Shown here in pieces: positions 44,167 through 55,700 of a DNA stretch of 64,000 nucleotides. The first letter of the stretch is position 1. Each line of letters starts with the position of its first letter. The DNA is taken from contig JASANG010000067.1 of the NCBI GenBank assembly GCA_030248215.1, forward strand, positions 36,001-100,000, in the 5' to 3' direction. The position numbers were made by a program, and so were the translations under genes. This DNA comes from Enoplolaimus lenunculus (taxonomy: Eukaryota; Nematoda; Enoplea; Enoplida; Thoracostomopsidae). The notes under the pieces were generated by a model. It ran no database searches and was not told the origin of the DNA. It saw nothing but the letters and a program-made list of their open reading frames with translations.

Positions 44167-47095
44167 ATGCGTTTGTCACTGCGTCTGTTCGTTCAAAGTC
44201 GTGTACGAAGACTCAAGGCTTGGCAACCTGGCGAACGGAAACCGCCCATAAGCTATCAAAGAGGGTAAGAATAACCATTTTGTGCTGCCGCATAAATTGT
44301 ACTAGAATCGGACCTTGTTTTAAATTGAGAGTCGTAATGTTTTAATTATTACAGACATTTTACTCATTGAGCGAAGCGAAACTCCGAGCGAACCTCGGAG
44401 TTTCGCAAAGCGTTGCATATTTTGCACTCTGGGGTCGAAAGGTGGATGTCCGTCCGTCCGACAAGATGCTCAAGATCCGCTGAACCGATTTCGATAAACT
44501 TTTTGTTTGAAAGCCAATTATCCTGGGGTGTTAATCTCGAAGTGGGGTTGTAAAATTTTAAGCCGTTCATTAGCTACAGGCTAATTTGCATAATTAGTTA
44601 AGCATAAATTACGAGTTTCTACATTATTTTTCTATTAGGGTTAAAAGCAATCTAATTCCAGCACTAAATTTTTCTGGGTGCGAGGAATCTGAATAAATTG
44701 TTTACAAACCTCCAAAACCGATAATTGAATAGTTAGTTAATTGCTAATTTGTCTATTAACTTAATTGACAGATAAAATTAGGACTTTTTAAATTATTTCA
44801 ACAATTATTAAGGTTAGTGAAGATTTTTGCGAGCGAGGAATTTGCATATACTGTTTACAAACCTCCAAAACCGATAATTCGGTAGTTAGCTAATAGATAA
44901 TTTGCATTTAACACAGTTTATAAGCCTAAATTAGGACTTTTTTTACAATATTTCACAAATTATTAGGGTTAAAACTATAATTTCAGCATTAAATAGTTTT
45001 TAGATGCGAGGAATTTGAATAGATTGTTTACAAACCTCTAAAATCGATAATTAATTAGTTAGCCAATAGATAATTTACATATAAGCGTAATTGATAAGCC
45101 TAAATTAGGCGTGTTTACGATATTTCACTAATTATTATGGTTACAAGCTTTCTAATATCAGCAGTAAGGGTTTTGTTTGCGAGGAATCTGAATAAATTGT
45201 CTACAAACCTTCAGAACTGATAATCGGATAGTTAGTTAATAGCTAATAGCTAATTTACATATTTGCTTAATTGATAAACCTAAATAATGACTTTTTCAAT
45301 TATTTCACAAATTATTATGGTACTCAAGGGTTTTTGGGTGCGAGGAATCTGATAAATTGTTTACAAACTTCCAAAACCGATAAATGACTAGTTAGCTAAT
45401 AACTAATTTGCATATTAGCTTAATTGCTTACGTGTGTTCGAGATTCGCTCAATGCATTTAGTCCCACTATGATTGGTTATCGTTATTACCCAGCACCTCG
45501 AGTATAGACTTCGGCAATAGTATTAATGGCATTTGTAACAATTGTTCGAGTGTAAATGTGAACCAAGCAGGTAAAGTAAATACTGTTTTGCTGCTGCATG
45601 CTTCCGCAAAAACTAGTAGTTTATTAGTATTTATGTCGTAGTCCAAACCGTTATTCGGCAAAAATTTCGAAATAACAGGGTCCTGGTCAAAATTGGTGGG
45701 AATTTCGGGTTGGGCTACGACATAATACTGCGTTTCAAACAAAGCCTTGATGGCAAAACCGACCTAGACTATTAGCGTGCTCTTATTAATTGTAGTGATG
45801 CACTGTCAGAAATCTTGTATCTACATAATTATGTACTCACTGGCATTAAATGCATTTCATTTTTGTAATTGTTTCAGTAAACGCAATGAAGATCATCCAA
45901 GGCCAGTAACTCGCCGCGCAGCACAAAATTTGAGGAAATCTTTGGAAACTGAATTTGAAAACATGCGTTGCCTTTCAACCCCTTATTTGTCAGAGGTGAG
46001 TTAGAGCTAAACACTGTTAAAGGACAAGTGTTATATAAACTGGCGGATCCATGGGGGGCCACCCCGGCCGTGCCCCACCCCCCCCCCCAACAGCATCACA
46101 TCAAAAATTACATACAGTGTCAAATGCTATTCTACCCTGTTCCGAAAGTAGCTGATGCGTTAGTTTTATTTGTGATTAATCTCAATTGAACGAATGTAAA
46201 GAAGTCAATTTTATGGCAATAGGTCGTGGTCGGTGTGTGGGTCAAAAATAAGTTTACTACCTATGAAATTTTGGCCCCCCCATTGTGAGATCCTGGATAC
46301 GCCACTGGTTATATAAGGCAACATGTTTGCTTAATTTAGCGCAGTGAGTTAAATCAGTGCGCCGGTTTGATCCAAAGCTTGATAGTCTAGAATAATGATG
46401 TTCATTCGAACAGCAGTCTTGAAGTTATTTAACATTTTACGAATAATTATTCTCACATTTTTGCTAGTTGTTAACACAGACGAGGCGGTCAAAGTGGCCA
46501 ATGTATAGAACAAGGCCAGATCGTTTTCCTGCGGGGTTTGTAATAGAGTCAGTTTAAGCTTTAGACTAACTTTTTTGCTTAGGCTTTAGGCTTTAGACTT
46601 AGGCTTAGGAATAGGCTCATCCTTACGCTTAGGCTCAGGCTTAGGGATAGGCTTATACTACTGTTCCGGCCCTGTTCTATACATTGGTTGTCAAAGTTGT
46701 AACAATCAATACTGCCTGGCTGTTTTCAATTGAACTTGTAATGCTTTCCATGCTGAATCGAACAAAATATGCAACCATCGCAACTATTAAGTATTCTTTT
46801 AAATTTACTAGGCACCTTGTTTTTGGTTCAACAAAACAATACATAACACACCTGTAACGAAACTTTCTTTTTGCAGAAAGAAAACGAAGAGTGGCGAAAA
46901 CGGTTTGATTTAGAACAAATGCAAGCAACTTTTGCGGCGGAAGCAGAAGCAACTCGAATGCCAAACAAACCGAAAGACTTGTATCCAAATCCGCGGCGAA
47001 CACAGCGACGTGGTAACGTAGGCAATTTGCTGCATAAACATTGGACGTTTGAAGATCATTTTGCGCCAATCGCAAATCAAAAAATATACGATTGA
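44167..47095 (+). CDS. Unknown basic protein, possibly mitochondrial, 3 exons
   Basis: Exons 44167-44264, 45878-45995, 46877-47095. GT-AG ends and phases (2, 0) agree; 435 bp, 144 aa. An in-frame TAG lies 18 bp before the ATG. The N-terminus (MRLSLRLFVQSRVRRLKAW) is Arg-rich, hydrophobic and acid-free, like a mitochondrial presequence. The middle (AQNLRKSLETEFENMRCLS…EWRKRFDLEQMQATFAAEAE) should be helical and charged. The end is LLHKHWTFEDHFAPIANQK then IYD. Length and composition would suit a small mitochondrial ribosomal or assembly factor, but I do not recognise the family. Exons 2 and 3 are strongly supported. Exon 1 rests on phase, a good donor (AAAGAGG|GTAAGA) and the presequence-like reading. 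A poly(A) signal ATTAAA is at 47137-47142. Confidence 0.75.
44364..45478. mobile_element. Family J element with internal tandem repeat
   Basis: Left end CATTGAGCGAAGCGAAACTC; right end TTCGAGATTCGCTCAATG: inverted ends sharing CATTGAGCGAA. Inside, a unit of about 153-174 bp is repeated five times, each marked by GCGAGGAAT(C/T)TG then TTTACAAACCTCCAAAACCG (near 44680, 44833, 45005, 45179, 45340). A GTCCGTCCGTCCG block lies near the left end. It sits in intron 1 of the 144-aa gene. No coding capacity. Confidence 0.8.
45467..45757 (-). CDS. Unexplained antisense open frame in an intron
   Basis: About 95 open codons on the minus strand, reading with protein-like composition (VGFAIKALFETQYYVVAQPE… then …LEQLLQMPLILLPKSILEVL). 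A possible acceptor AGTCTAG|GTCGG lies upstream, but it has no pyrimidine tract, and there is no ATG. The stop falls at the edge of the neighbouring repeat. It may be an exon, a captured gene fragment or chance. Confidence 0.25.
   Translation of the reverse strand, partial: FAIKALFETQYYVVAQPEIPTNFDQDPVISKFLPNNGLDYDINTNKLLVFAEACSSKTVFTLPAWFTFTLEQLLQMPLILLPKSILEVLGNNDNQS
46038..46307. mobile_element. Family G element with exact 8-bp target duplication
   Basis: Left end AACTGGCGGATCCATGGGGG; right end GGATACGCCACTG: inverted (A/C)TGGCG-GATCC-type ends. The octamer GTTATATA is duplicated exactly at 46030-46037 and 46308-46315. It lies in intron 2 of the 144-aa gene and has no coding frame. The ends and the 8-bp duplication suit a hAT-type element. 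Confidence 0.88.
46496..46689 (+). mobile_element. Family A element with exact 8-bp target duplication
   Basis: GGCCAATGTATAGAACAAGG to CGGCCCTGTTCTATACATTGG; GTCAAAGT duplicated exactly at 46488-46495 and 46690-46697. The core has TTAGGCTTTAGG repeats. It lies in intron 2 of the 144-aa gene, close to the family G element. Confidence 0.92.
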
Positions 47096-47136
47096 GCAGA
47101 GGCGTAGTCCGAATTTCGGTAAAAGTGCTACGTGCT

Positions 47137-47142
47137 ATTAAA
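47137..47142 (+). promoter_or_regulatory. Possible poly(A) signal of the 144-aa gene
   Basis: ATTAAA 42 bp after the stop codon; a common variant signal at the expected distance. Confidence 0.4.
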
Positions 47143-47330
47143 CATTTCGAAGGGCGTTTCTTGTGTTACCAATTTGAAAAATCTAAAAAATGTCTGGACA
47201 AATACGAATGAAAATCCCTCCAGCTACGCCTTTGCGATTGAGTATGTTGTGTTTAAAGAACTCTAGTTCTAGCGGACTCAAGGTTTGGCGAACAGAGAAG
47301 TAGAATTTGTGAGTTATTGTTACAACTATT

Positions 47331-47509
47331 GGCCCTTGTATAGAACAGGGCCGGATCGTTTTCCGGAGGAGCTATAATAGAGTCAGTTTAAGCTTTAGAC
47401 TAATTTTTTGCTTAGGCTTAGGCATAGGCTCATAAATACGCTTAGGCTAAGGCTTCGGCTTACGAATATGCTTATAAAATTGTTCCTGGCCCTGTTCTAT
47501 ACATGGGCT
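47331..47509 (+). mobile_element. Family A element with exact 8-bp target duplication
   Basis: GGCCCTTGTATAGAACAGGG to GGCCCTGTTCTATACATGGG; CAACTATT duplicated exactly at 47323-47330 and 47510-47517. Confidence 0.92.
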
Positions 47510-47517
47510 CAACTATT

Positions 47518-49050
47518 GAATACTATCTGTTTGTGGGTAAAGTGAATCAGCGATATGCTGCACATGTTGTTTTCTGTGTATGTTGCAACGAAAATCAGTG
47601 TCGTAATTTTGAAATGTTTCCAGGTAGAGATTGTCGCTGGCGTGTAGTTATTAATAATTTTTGACGCGTATCTCACCCTTATACGAGGTTTCATGATAGC
47701 CAGGAACGTTTCTACCTTAAAAATTGGACTGGACGACTTGATGTCGCTGGACAATTTTTGTTTTCAATACTTTGTCAAAATTTCATTTTATATTATGTAA
47801 AAGTTGTTAGTTTTTAAATTTTTGATACAAGTTCTTGACTAGGTATCACTCACTAGATGCAGGGTTATCTGAACATATATAAAAACATCAAATTTATTTC
47901 CTACACATAATGTTGATCAATCTTAAAAGCTTCGATGCTTTTTTCAACCCGTCTCATGGGGCCTCATTAAAAAATTCCCCCCACGTGCCCCTAACTTTCT
48001 ATAGTTATAATAAAATAACGGCATTTGAGTGTGTTTTACTTTGATTTCTCTTATTTTTATATTATTTACAATAAATAAATATGTCTGCGCGTGACTTTTA
48101 TATACCTACGTTGTTCAGTAGAGATAGCACCTGTAATCTGGCAAAAGGTAAGTAGAAAAATCAGATGAAGGATAAAAAAATTTATTCGTTCAATCTGCCG
48201 AAAGAAGGCTTTTAAGTTCCGTCTGAGACAAACATTTCAAACCCGTTTCTGTCGAGGTGAACTCAATTGCTGGTGAAATAACGTTAATATTGTTAATCGT
48301 AGAATAAGTTACGTTTATTCAATTTTGGATTCAATTGAATGCGTTGCAATTGCAAATCGTGCTGGGTTTTAAGCGGATTCCTGTTTACTCGTCCATTTTT
48401 AAATGTAGGCGCTTGTAAAGATTAGGGCTGAACGTTTTTCTGTGTCTAGAAAAGAGTACGCTTAAGCTTTGGACTAACTTTTTTGCTTGGCTTTAGGCTT
48501 AGGCTTAGGAATATGGTCATCCTTTGCTTAAGGCTAGGCTGAGGAATGGGCGCTGTGGTAACACAGTTATTAGCATGTTGCAACCGGAGCTGAACAATCA
48601 TGAAACCGAAGGTCAGGAAGTGAAGCGAAGGTAGTTATGCTTATGTTTAATTGGAAATATTTGTAAGGCGTTAAATCTTTTGGTTTATGTTTATTGTTTA
48701 CGAAATTTCGGCAATTTTTTGCGCAAAATTGTACCAAAATTTAAAACGAAACTCATATAACAAATTCAGTATATAACACGATGCAAACTTCACTACCGAA
48801 ATTTCTGGAACTACCGGCAGAACTTCTGCCGTAGCCGCAGTTCGATTTTCTCCCGAAGCCAGAGGCAAACCTTCGGTTGTCTGTTGATTAGTAAAAATTG
48901 ATTTTCCCTTCCAGGCAGGGCTTAAACGGATACTATTAAAAATAAACGGCTATATGTAGTGATCTATTAACTAACGGAAACGGAAATCAGATTTTGAAGT
49001 TATAAAAGTTTCAAAGATGTTTTCCTGTCTGCTAAAACAATCGAGGCTTA
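47518..49050. other. Intergenic, convergent genes on both sides; decayed elements
   Basis: No gene recognised. A decayed family A-like core lies at about 48423-48560 (AAGCTTTGGACTAACTTTTT, GGCTTTAGGCTTAGGC). A family B copy is at about 48575-48900 (GTTGCAACCGGAGC to CCTTCGGTTGTCTG). Confidence 0.5.
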
Positions 49051-49058
49051 CAAATGTT

Positions 49059-49224
49059 GGCCCATGTTACTTTAAGGGGCGTCCAGGTTTCTGGTGGGTC
49101 CGTAATGAATACATTTAGATTCTAGATTACATTTTTTGCGTAGGCTTAGGCTTAGGAATACGCTTTTGCAACGCTTAGGCTTAGGAATACGCTTGTTACG
49201 CCCCTTAAAGTATTAACATTGGCC
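49059..49224. mobile_element. Family A-related element, ACTTTAAGGGGCG subfamily
   Basis: GGCCCATGTTACTTTAAGGG to its inverted form CCCCTTAAAGTATTAACATT then GGCC; octamers CAAATGTT and CAAATATT match at 7 of 8. The core holds GCTTAGGCTTAGGAATACGC twice. Fragments of this same element type are built into the tandem array at 50340-51534. Confidence 0.82.
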
Positions 49225-49369
49225 CAAATATTCATCAGGTTTCTTAAAATTTTAAAGAAGAAATAGCGAATGCCGCGAAAGTTTTTAGATTTTTGACGGT
49301 TTTTTAATCTTTATCTCACATCAAACCACTACAACATGTACTTGTGTAACGAATAATTTTGCAATAAAT

Positions 49370-49490
49370 ACGTGATTATGACTTATACGCTTAAAAATAA
49401 TTGAATTTCCGGTATTCCTATAACGGAAACGAAAACGGACACCGATTTTTACCGGAAACGAACATCCGTTACACCCTGCTTCCGGAGTTT
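49370..49490. repeat. Family C remnant
   Basis: AATTTCCGGTATTCCTATAA, ACCGATTTTTACCGGAAACG and a terminal GTTACACCCTG. The left end is not identified. Confidence 0.45.
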
Positions 49491-49725
49491 TTCGGTTAAA
49501 GTTAAGCTGATTGGTGATGTGAGATTCTGTTACCTTATCACCAGCCCTAAGCTTTGTGAATTATTTCAAGAATAGGAACACAGTGTGTTTTTGTTGCTTT
49601 CATTAAATATTTACTGCGAAATAAAGTTTAATCTGTATCTTTTTGTAACTTTTTGAAAAAGAACCTGCTAATTTATAATGAAAATCACAGTCATGCTATT
49701 GCATATTTCCATTGCCTGCAGCATA

Positions 49726-52700
49726 TTATGGTATTTGGTCAATATTTCGAAGAGTTTGTACTTCCACATCGTTTTCGCAGCGACGTTGTTCATGGCTTAT
49801 TGCTGATTTGCTACCAAATAGCATAGATTTTACTTTTCGCGCGAGTATTTTATATTCGTGCTGAATGTTTCTGTTAAGCAAACCATACAGTACCGGGTTT
49901 GCGCAAGCGGAAAGCATACCGGTGCAGTGTGTAAACGCAAAAATGTGCAGTTTGTAGTGTTCAGGCCTGAAAATAAATCGGCCCATGTATAGAACAGGGC
50001 CGCATTGTTTTTCGGAGGGGCTATCATAGAGTCAGTTTAAGCTTTAGACTAAGTTTTTTGGTTAGGCTTAGGCTTATGAATAGGCTTATCCATACGCTTA
50101 GGCTTAGGCTTAGGCTTAGGAATTGGCTCATCCATACGCTTAGGCTTAGGCTTAGGCTTAGGAATATGCTTATACTACTGTTCTGGCCCTATTCTATACA
50201 TGGGCCAATAAATCAACGTAAGGACTTAGAAACGGAACTCCGCGAAACGTTTAGTTACAAGTTTAATGTTCAGAATTTTCAAATTGTCTCTTAGACAGGG
50301 TACAACCGGAGGTCCGCCTCCGGCGGCGGTAAAAGAAATCAGTATTCCATCCAGCTTGCCGTACTCCGGTCTGAAGATTTGTCAACTTAAACACCCGGTA
50401 ACGTCCGGTACAAGTTTGGTGGTCAAAATTTCGCCATTGTCTGCTAGGCTATCATTTGTTTGGCCAATGCTCTTTAGGGGGTACGGTTGCGTTTCTTGTG
50501 GTTGCAGTTTGGTCTGTTTGTGTCTGCTGCGGACGCCGTCAACCCCTTACATTTTAATTTTAAATTTTCCCATTGTCTGCTAGGCTATCATTTGTTTGGC
50601 CATGCTACTTTAAGGGGCGTACAGTAGATTAGCGTATTCCTAATGTGCAGTTTGCAGTATTCAGGTCTGAAAATTTAGTGTCATGACTTCGAAACGGAAC
50701 GCCGGTCACGTCCAGTTACAAGTTTAATGTTCAAAATTTCGCCATTGTCTGCTAGGCTATCATTTGTTTGGCCAATGCTACTTTAGGGGCGTAACAGTAG
50801 ATTAGCGTATTCTAATGTGCAGTTTGCAGTATTCAGGTCTGAAAATTTAAGTGTCATGACTTCGAAACGGAACGCCGGTCAACGTCAGTTACAGTTTAAT
50901 GTTCAAAATTTCGCCATTGTCTGCTAGGCTATCATTTGTTTGGCCAATGCTACTTTAAGGGGCGTAACAGTAGATTAAGCGTATTCCTAATGTGCAGTTT
51001 GCAGTATTCAGGTCTGAAAATTTAAGTGTCATGACTTCGAAACGGAACGCCGGTCAACGTCCAGTTACAAGTTTAATGTTCAAAATTTCGCCATTGTCTG
51101 CTAGGCTATCATTTGTTTGGCCAATGCTACTTTAAGGGGCGTAACAGTAGATTAAGCGTATTCCTAATGTGCAGTTTGCAGTATTCAGGTCTGAAAATTT
51201 AAGTGTCATGACTTCGAAACGGAACGCCGGTCAACGTCCAGTTACAAGTTTAATGTTCAAATTTTGCCCATTGTCTGCTAGGCTATCATTTGTTTGGCCC
51301 ATGCTACTTTAAGGGGCGTAACAGTAGATTAAGCGTATTCTAATGTGCAGTTTGCAGTATTCAGGTCTGAAAATTTAAGTGTCATGACTTCAAACGAACC
51401 CTTTCAACGTCCAGTTACAAGTTTAATGTTCAAAATTTCGCCATTGTCTGCTAGGCTATCATTTGTTTGGCCAATGCTACTTTAAGGGGCGTAACAGTAG
51501 ATTAAGCGTATTCCTAATGTGCAGTTTGCTGTTTTCTGGAAAGAATTTTTGAAATTTCCCAGAAAATTAGCGTAAAACCAAACAACTTAACAACATATTG
51601 CAGATATTGGCTAAAATTAACTAATTAACCATCATTTTTTGCTACCTAATTTCGCCTCATCTCCGGCTCCGGCAAGTTTTGTTGACCTCGGGCTCCGGTA
51701 TTTTCCACCTCACACCTTAGTGACTTCTCTTCAGTTTATAGACCCCCGTGGGCTATCTTCACTTGAGATTATATACACCTTAGTGATTTCTCTCCAGCTC
51801 ATGCGGTTTCGCGGTGTTTTAAATACGTGTCTTGTACCAAACTTATGGTGTATACAGAGCCACTGTAGCGAAAAGTTTGCATGGCTGCGTAACTCAGTGG
51901 TTTAGTGCAGTGAACCGATAATTATATGACTGTATAACTTAGAATTTACAACACTGCCAACTTATATATTACAACGCCTTACCGGAACGCGACTATTGTC
52001 ATATAAATATTGAACGGAAGCCATGTTGCAGCAAACGTAACTACAACAGCAACGCAAAGCCGCTTAATAGACGCGTGTTGCCTGAGTTGTCGATGATATG
52101 AGTTGAAAGTATTTTGGTAAGTTTGTGACAGGTCTCTGGATAACTGGAAGTATCTGAGTACTGAAAAATTTTAACGATTTATAAAGCGGATTTAATGAGT
52201 ATTTTTCGGATATTTAATTCTTTTCTGTGCAAGAATTTGTCTGTTTTTATATTAGCTTAGATTTGTGACACAATGTTTAATGAAAGTATATGACACTAGT
52301 GGTTAATATGATTTAGCAATGAATGATACTACTCAAACAAGAGTATGTAACTGGGTACATTGTGTGTAGAAAAGACTGTGTCCAGCGCGCTTTGTGTTTT
52401 TGCTTGACCTCCCTTTTTTATATGGGGAGCATCAACAATGTTTTGTTTTAATCAGCAGTTGTAATCGTATTCGTTGCCGAATCGTTCCAGCCCTATTCTT
52501 CAAAGCTATTTTCTGTGTGTGTCTGAAAGTAAGGTGTCCTCTGAAAATGGGGTAGTGTAAATCCTATAAATGCAACGCGCGCTGGTGCAATTTGTACCAC
52601 GTAAAAGTAGGTAAATGGCATAAGTACACTGCAAAAAATGGTGAGTCAAATTGACTCCCTCAGAAATAGGCTTTACGGGACTACACAAATTGAGTCAAAA

Positions 52701-55700
52701 TTCAAATCCTGCGGAGTCAAATTCGATTCACTGAGTCGCACATTTGACTCTGGCAAAGTTGAAATTGACTCAGTTTGTGTAGTCCCGTAGAGCCTGTTTC
52801 GGAGAGAGTCAATTTGACTCACGATTTTTTGCAGTGTACTCTTCTTCAGTGAGTAAGTAATCACCGACGCTTAGTTTTATATACAGACAGCAGGAAACAA
52901 ATACGAACGCTTTTACAAAATTTAGTACACTTCTTACTTCGCCTATGTTATGATTTTGGCCAAATTTCCTTCAAATGTGTGTAGCCACACTGCAAAAAAT
53001 GGTGAGTCAAATTGACTCTTTCCGAAAAAAGCTTTTCCGTACAATATAAACTGAGTCAAATTCGACTCCACCAGACTCAAATTCGACTCACCCAAGTCGC
53101 TCAGTGAGTCGAATTTGACTCTGGCGGAGTGGAATTTGACTCAGTTAGTGTAGTTCCGAAAATCCTATTTCGGACAGAGTCGATTTGACTCAACATTTTT
53201 TGCAGTGTACGATAGATAATTTTCAAATACATCCTTACGCTTGTTTGCCAAATGCCTTCGAATACCCTGAAATCTACTTCAACCTACTTTTCAGCTCCGC
53301 AACCAGAAATTATAAGTAGTGGGGGCAACTACTTTTCAGCTCCACAACCAGAAATTATAAGTAGTGGGGGCAACTACTTTTCAGCTCCACAACCAGAAAT
53401 TATAAGTAGTGGGGGCAAGAACATTTGTAGGGGGACAAGGAATGTTTTCCGAACAGAGTTAATATTTTAATAGTGTTGATCAAATTTTGGGCCAATGGGT
53501 CAAGATGCCCAAAAGGCGGCGTCATCTCCTTCGCATTAATCGAACTTACAACTCGGCTACGTTTTTATGCTTACATAAAGTTCTGCGACTGGCTGATGCC
53601 GCCAGAGGCTGCTGACTGTCTGTTTGATTAACAGATTTGTGACATTGCGAAAATTGATTGGCGTCCGCGTTTGGATTTGACATTTCAGCGCTTCTTCTGA
53701 ATACTCGTTGTGAAACCCTATGTTATAAATAGATCGTATGCAAGTAGTTTTGTTCAAAACTGTATTGGTATTTCAAAATTTACTAGTATTGTGCGGTATT
53801 TTGGAGCCAGCGGAGCCTCAAATAAATTAAAAATTGCAGTTCAAAGTGGTTAAAAGTACAGAAATATATAACTTTTAATTTTCAAGTTGCTGTTGACGGA
53901 ACAGTAGCGTAATAACGATGAAGATAAAAACTTCAAAAAATTACCACATAATACTTTACTGAATGCCTATTATTGTAGATCAAAGTTCAGAACTACAAAC
54001 TGTTGTTTGTCAGAGACTAGCGCATCATAAATAATCCAAGTCTTATTCAGAACACGGAAATATTTTCATGCTATATATTAGTCTATACAACATGTTTTTG
54101 TATACTTCGAGCAATAATAGATTACTAGTCTACCAGCTTTGCGCAATGCACAAAATTTAGCGAAAGCACAAAAACTTCTTTGCAAATTTTCTTAAGAACA
54201 ATCCCGTGTATTTGTTAAGAAATTAATGTAAACAAAGTAAAGCTGGAAAGTTGCCCAAAATACGTATGTGGGGCGATCCAGCTTTAATATATAGGCAAGC
54301 TATGCTAGCAGGCGTCGTTGTACCCATGTGCAACTTTCAGAATTTGACTATCAATAAGTTGATTATACGCACTAATTCTTTTGTAGATCGATCTGTTGTA
54401 TATTTATGAAAACAGTGGTTACTTCTGCTGGAACGGTGCCCAAAATACGTATGTGAGGCGTTTCAGCTTTAATAGATAGATGATACAACGGCGAACCCAA
54501 ATACAGATTATATAAAGGTTGCTGCCAAACATTTTCAGAATGAGGTTGTTACTCGACTACAAGCTGACAAAATGTAACAATGAAATGTTGTTATACCTTT
54601 GGTCAAGTTTGAAAGCGATACCAACATACAGCGCGACTGTTCCTAGCAGAGGCAGAAAGTATTGAAAAATAAAACAAAAGACGGTGTAAACTTGATTTCC
54701 AAAAAGCTTGAACCAATGAGCTTCCTCCGTGCAAACGTAGATTTGAATTCCGCAGAATTCGTTAAGATGTTTAGCGCGGCCTTTGGACAGGGGCGTTTCG
54801 ATGTCTAAAAGATACGAAATATTAATTGTGCGTGTAAAACGTATCGCTTTGCTACACAAATAATAAAATATCCGTTGCAAAATTGTCTGCTATTTGCATA
54901 TTTTATAAATTAATTTGACTCCTAAACTATGTAACCATGCTTGTACTGGGTTTTTATGCAAGCAAGCCCTTGCAAACCGCTTTTCAACCAACAGATAATG
55001 TGGTGACCCGAATAGGAGGGGTAGCGGAATCCTTAATTTGAGTTTGCATCAGTAGGAGTCTGCGTCCCTAATCAGAGACCGTTTGTGGATAGACCAATGT
55101 CGAAGAATGACTGGAATGCTGAGATAACGAGTAAACTTTATAAACATCGAGCAGGTCGGTTCAGAAACTGGGTGTAACCGGAGGTGGAAACTATCGGAGC
55201 CGCAGTCGGAGGTCAACGAAACTTGCCGGAGCCGGAGGTGAGGTGAAATTAGGTTGTAAAAATGATGGTTAATTATTAGTTAATTTTAGCCAAAATGTGC
55301 AGTATGTTAAGTTGTTTAGTTTTTACGCTAGTTTCTGCGAAATTTCGGAAATTCTTTCCTGAAATTTGTCACAAAAGTAAAACGAAACGCGCTAAACAGG
55401 TAAATTTTGCAAAGTTATGCAAAATTTTGCTATCGACATTGCCGGAACCTCCGGCAAAAATTCTACCGAAGCCGGTGTCGCTGCCGGAGGCAGACGTATG
55501 GTTGTACCATGGTGCATATTAGTATTAGTTTTTACAGAGTATAGGTAGTTTAATTCTTTGGCGCACGTAAAAATTATTGAAATTTAACGGCAAACTTTTG
55601 AAATATTTTTAAATTTCTTATATATTTTCACGCAAACGTTTGTGTACACACTGTAAATTTCAGTGAGTTTCTTTCAACTCAGAATGAGTTCAATCCACTC

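Noticed and set aside
44079-44345. The longest frame at this site, MATKAISRLLSS…
   Set aside because: Its phase at the donor does not fit exon 2. A different frame from ATG 44167 joins in phase and reads as a presequence.
44364-45478. CRISPR-like array
   Set aside because: The repeat unit is about 165 bp without spacers, lies in an animal intron and has transposon-like inverted ends.
50040-50165. Interstitial telomere made of TTAGGC
   Set aside because: The TTAGGC runs are short, imperfect and always inside family A or foldback elements, so they belong to the elements.
53252-53470. Plus-strand frame with a 15-residue repeat
   Set aside because: Produced by the 45-bp minisatellite, antisense within a GPCR intron, with no start or splice context.
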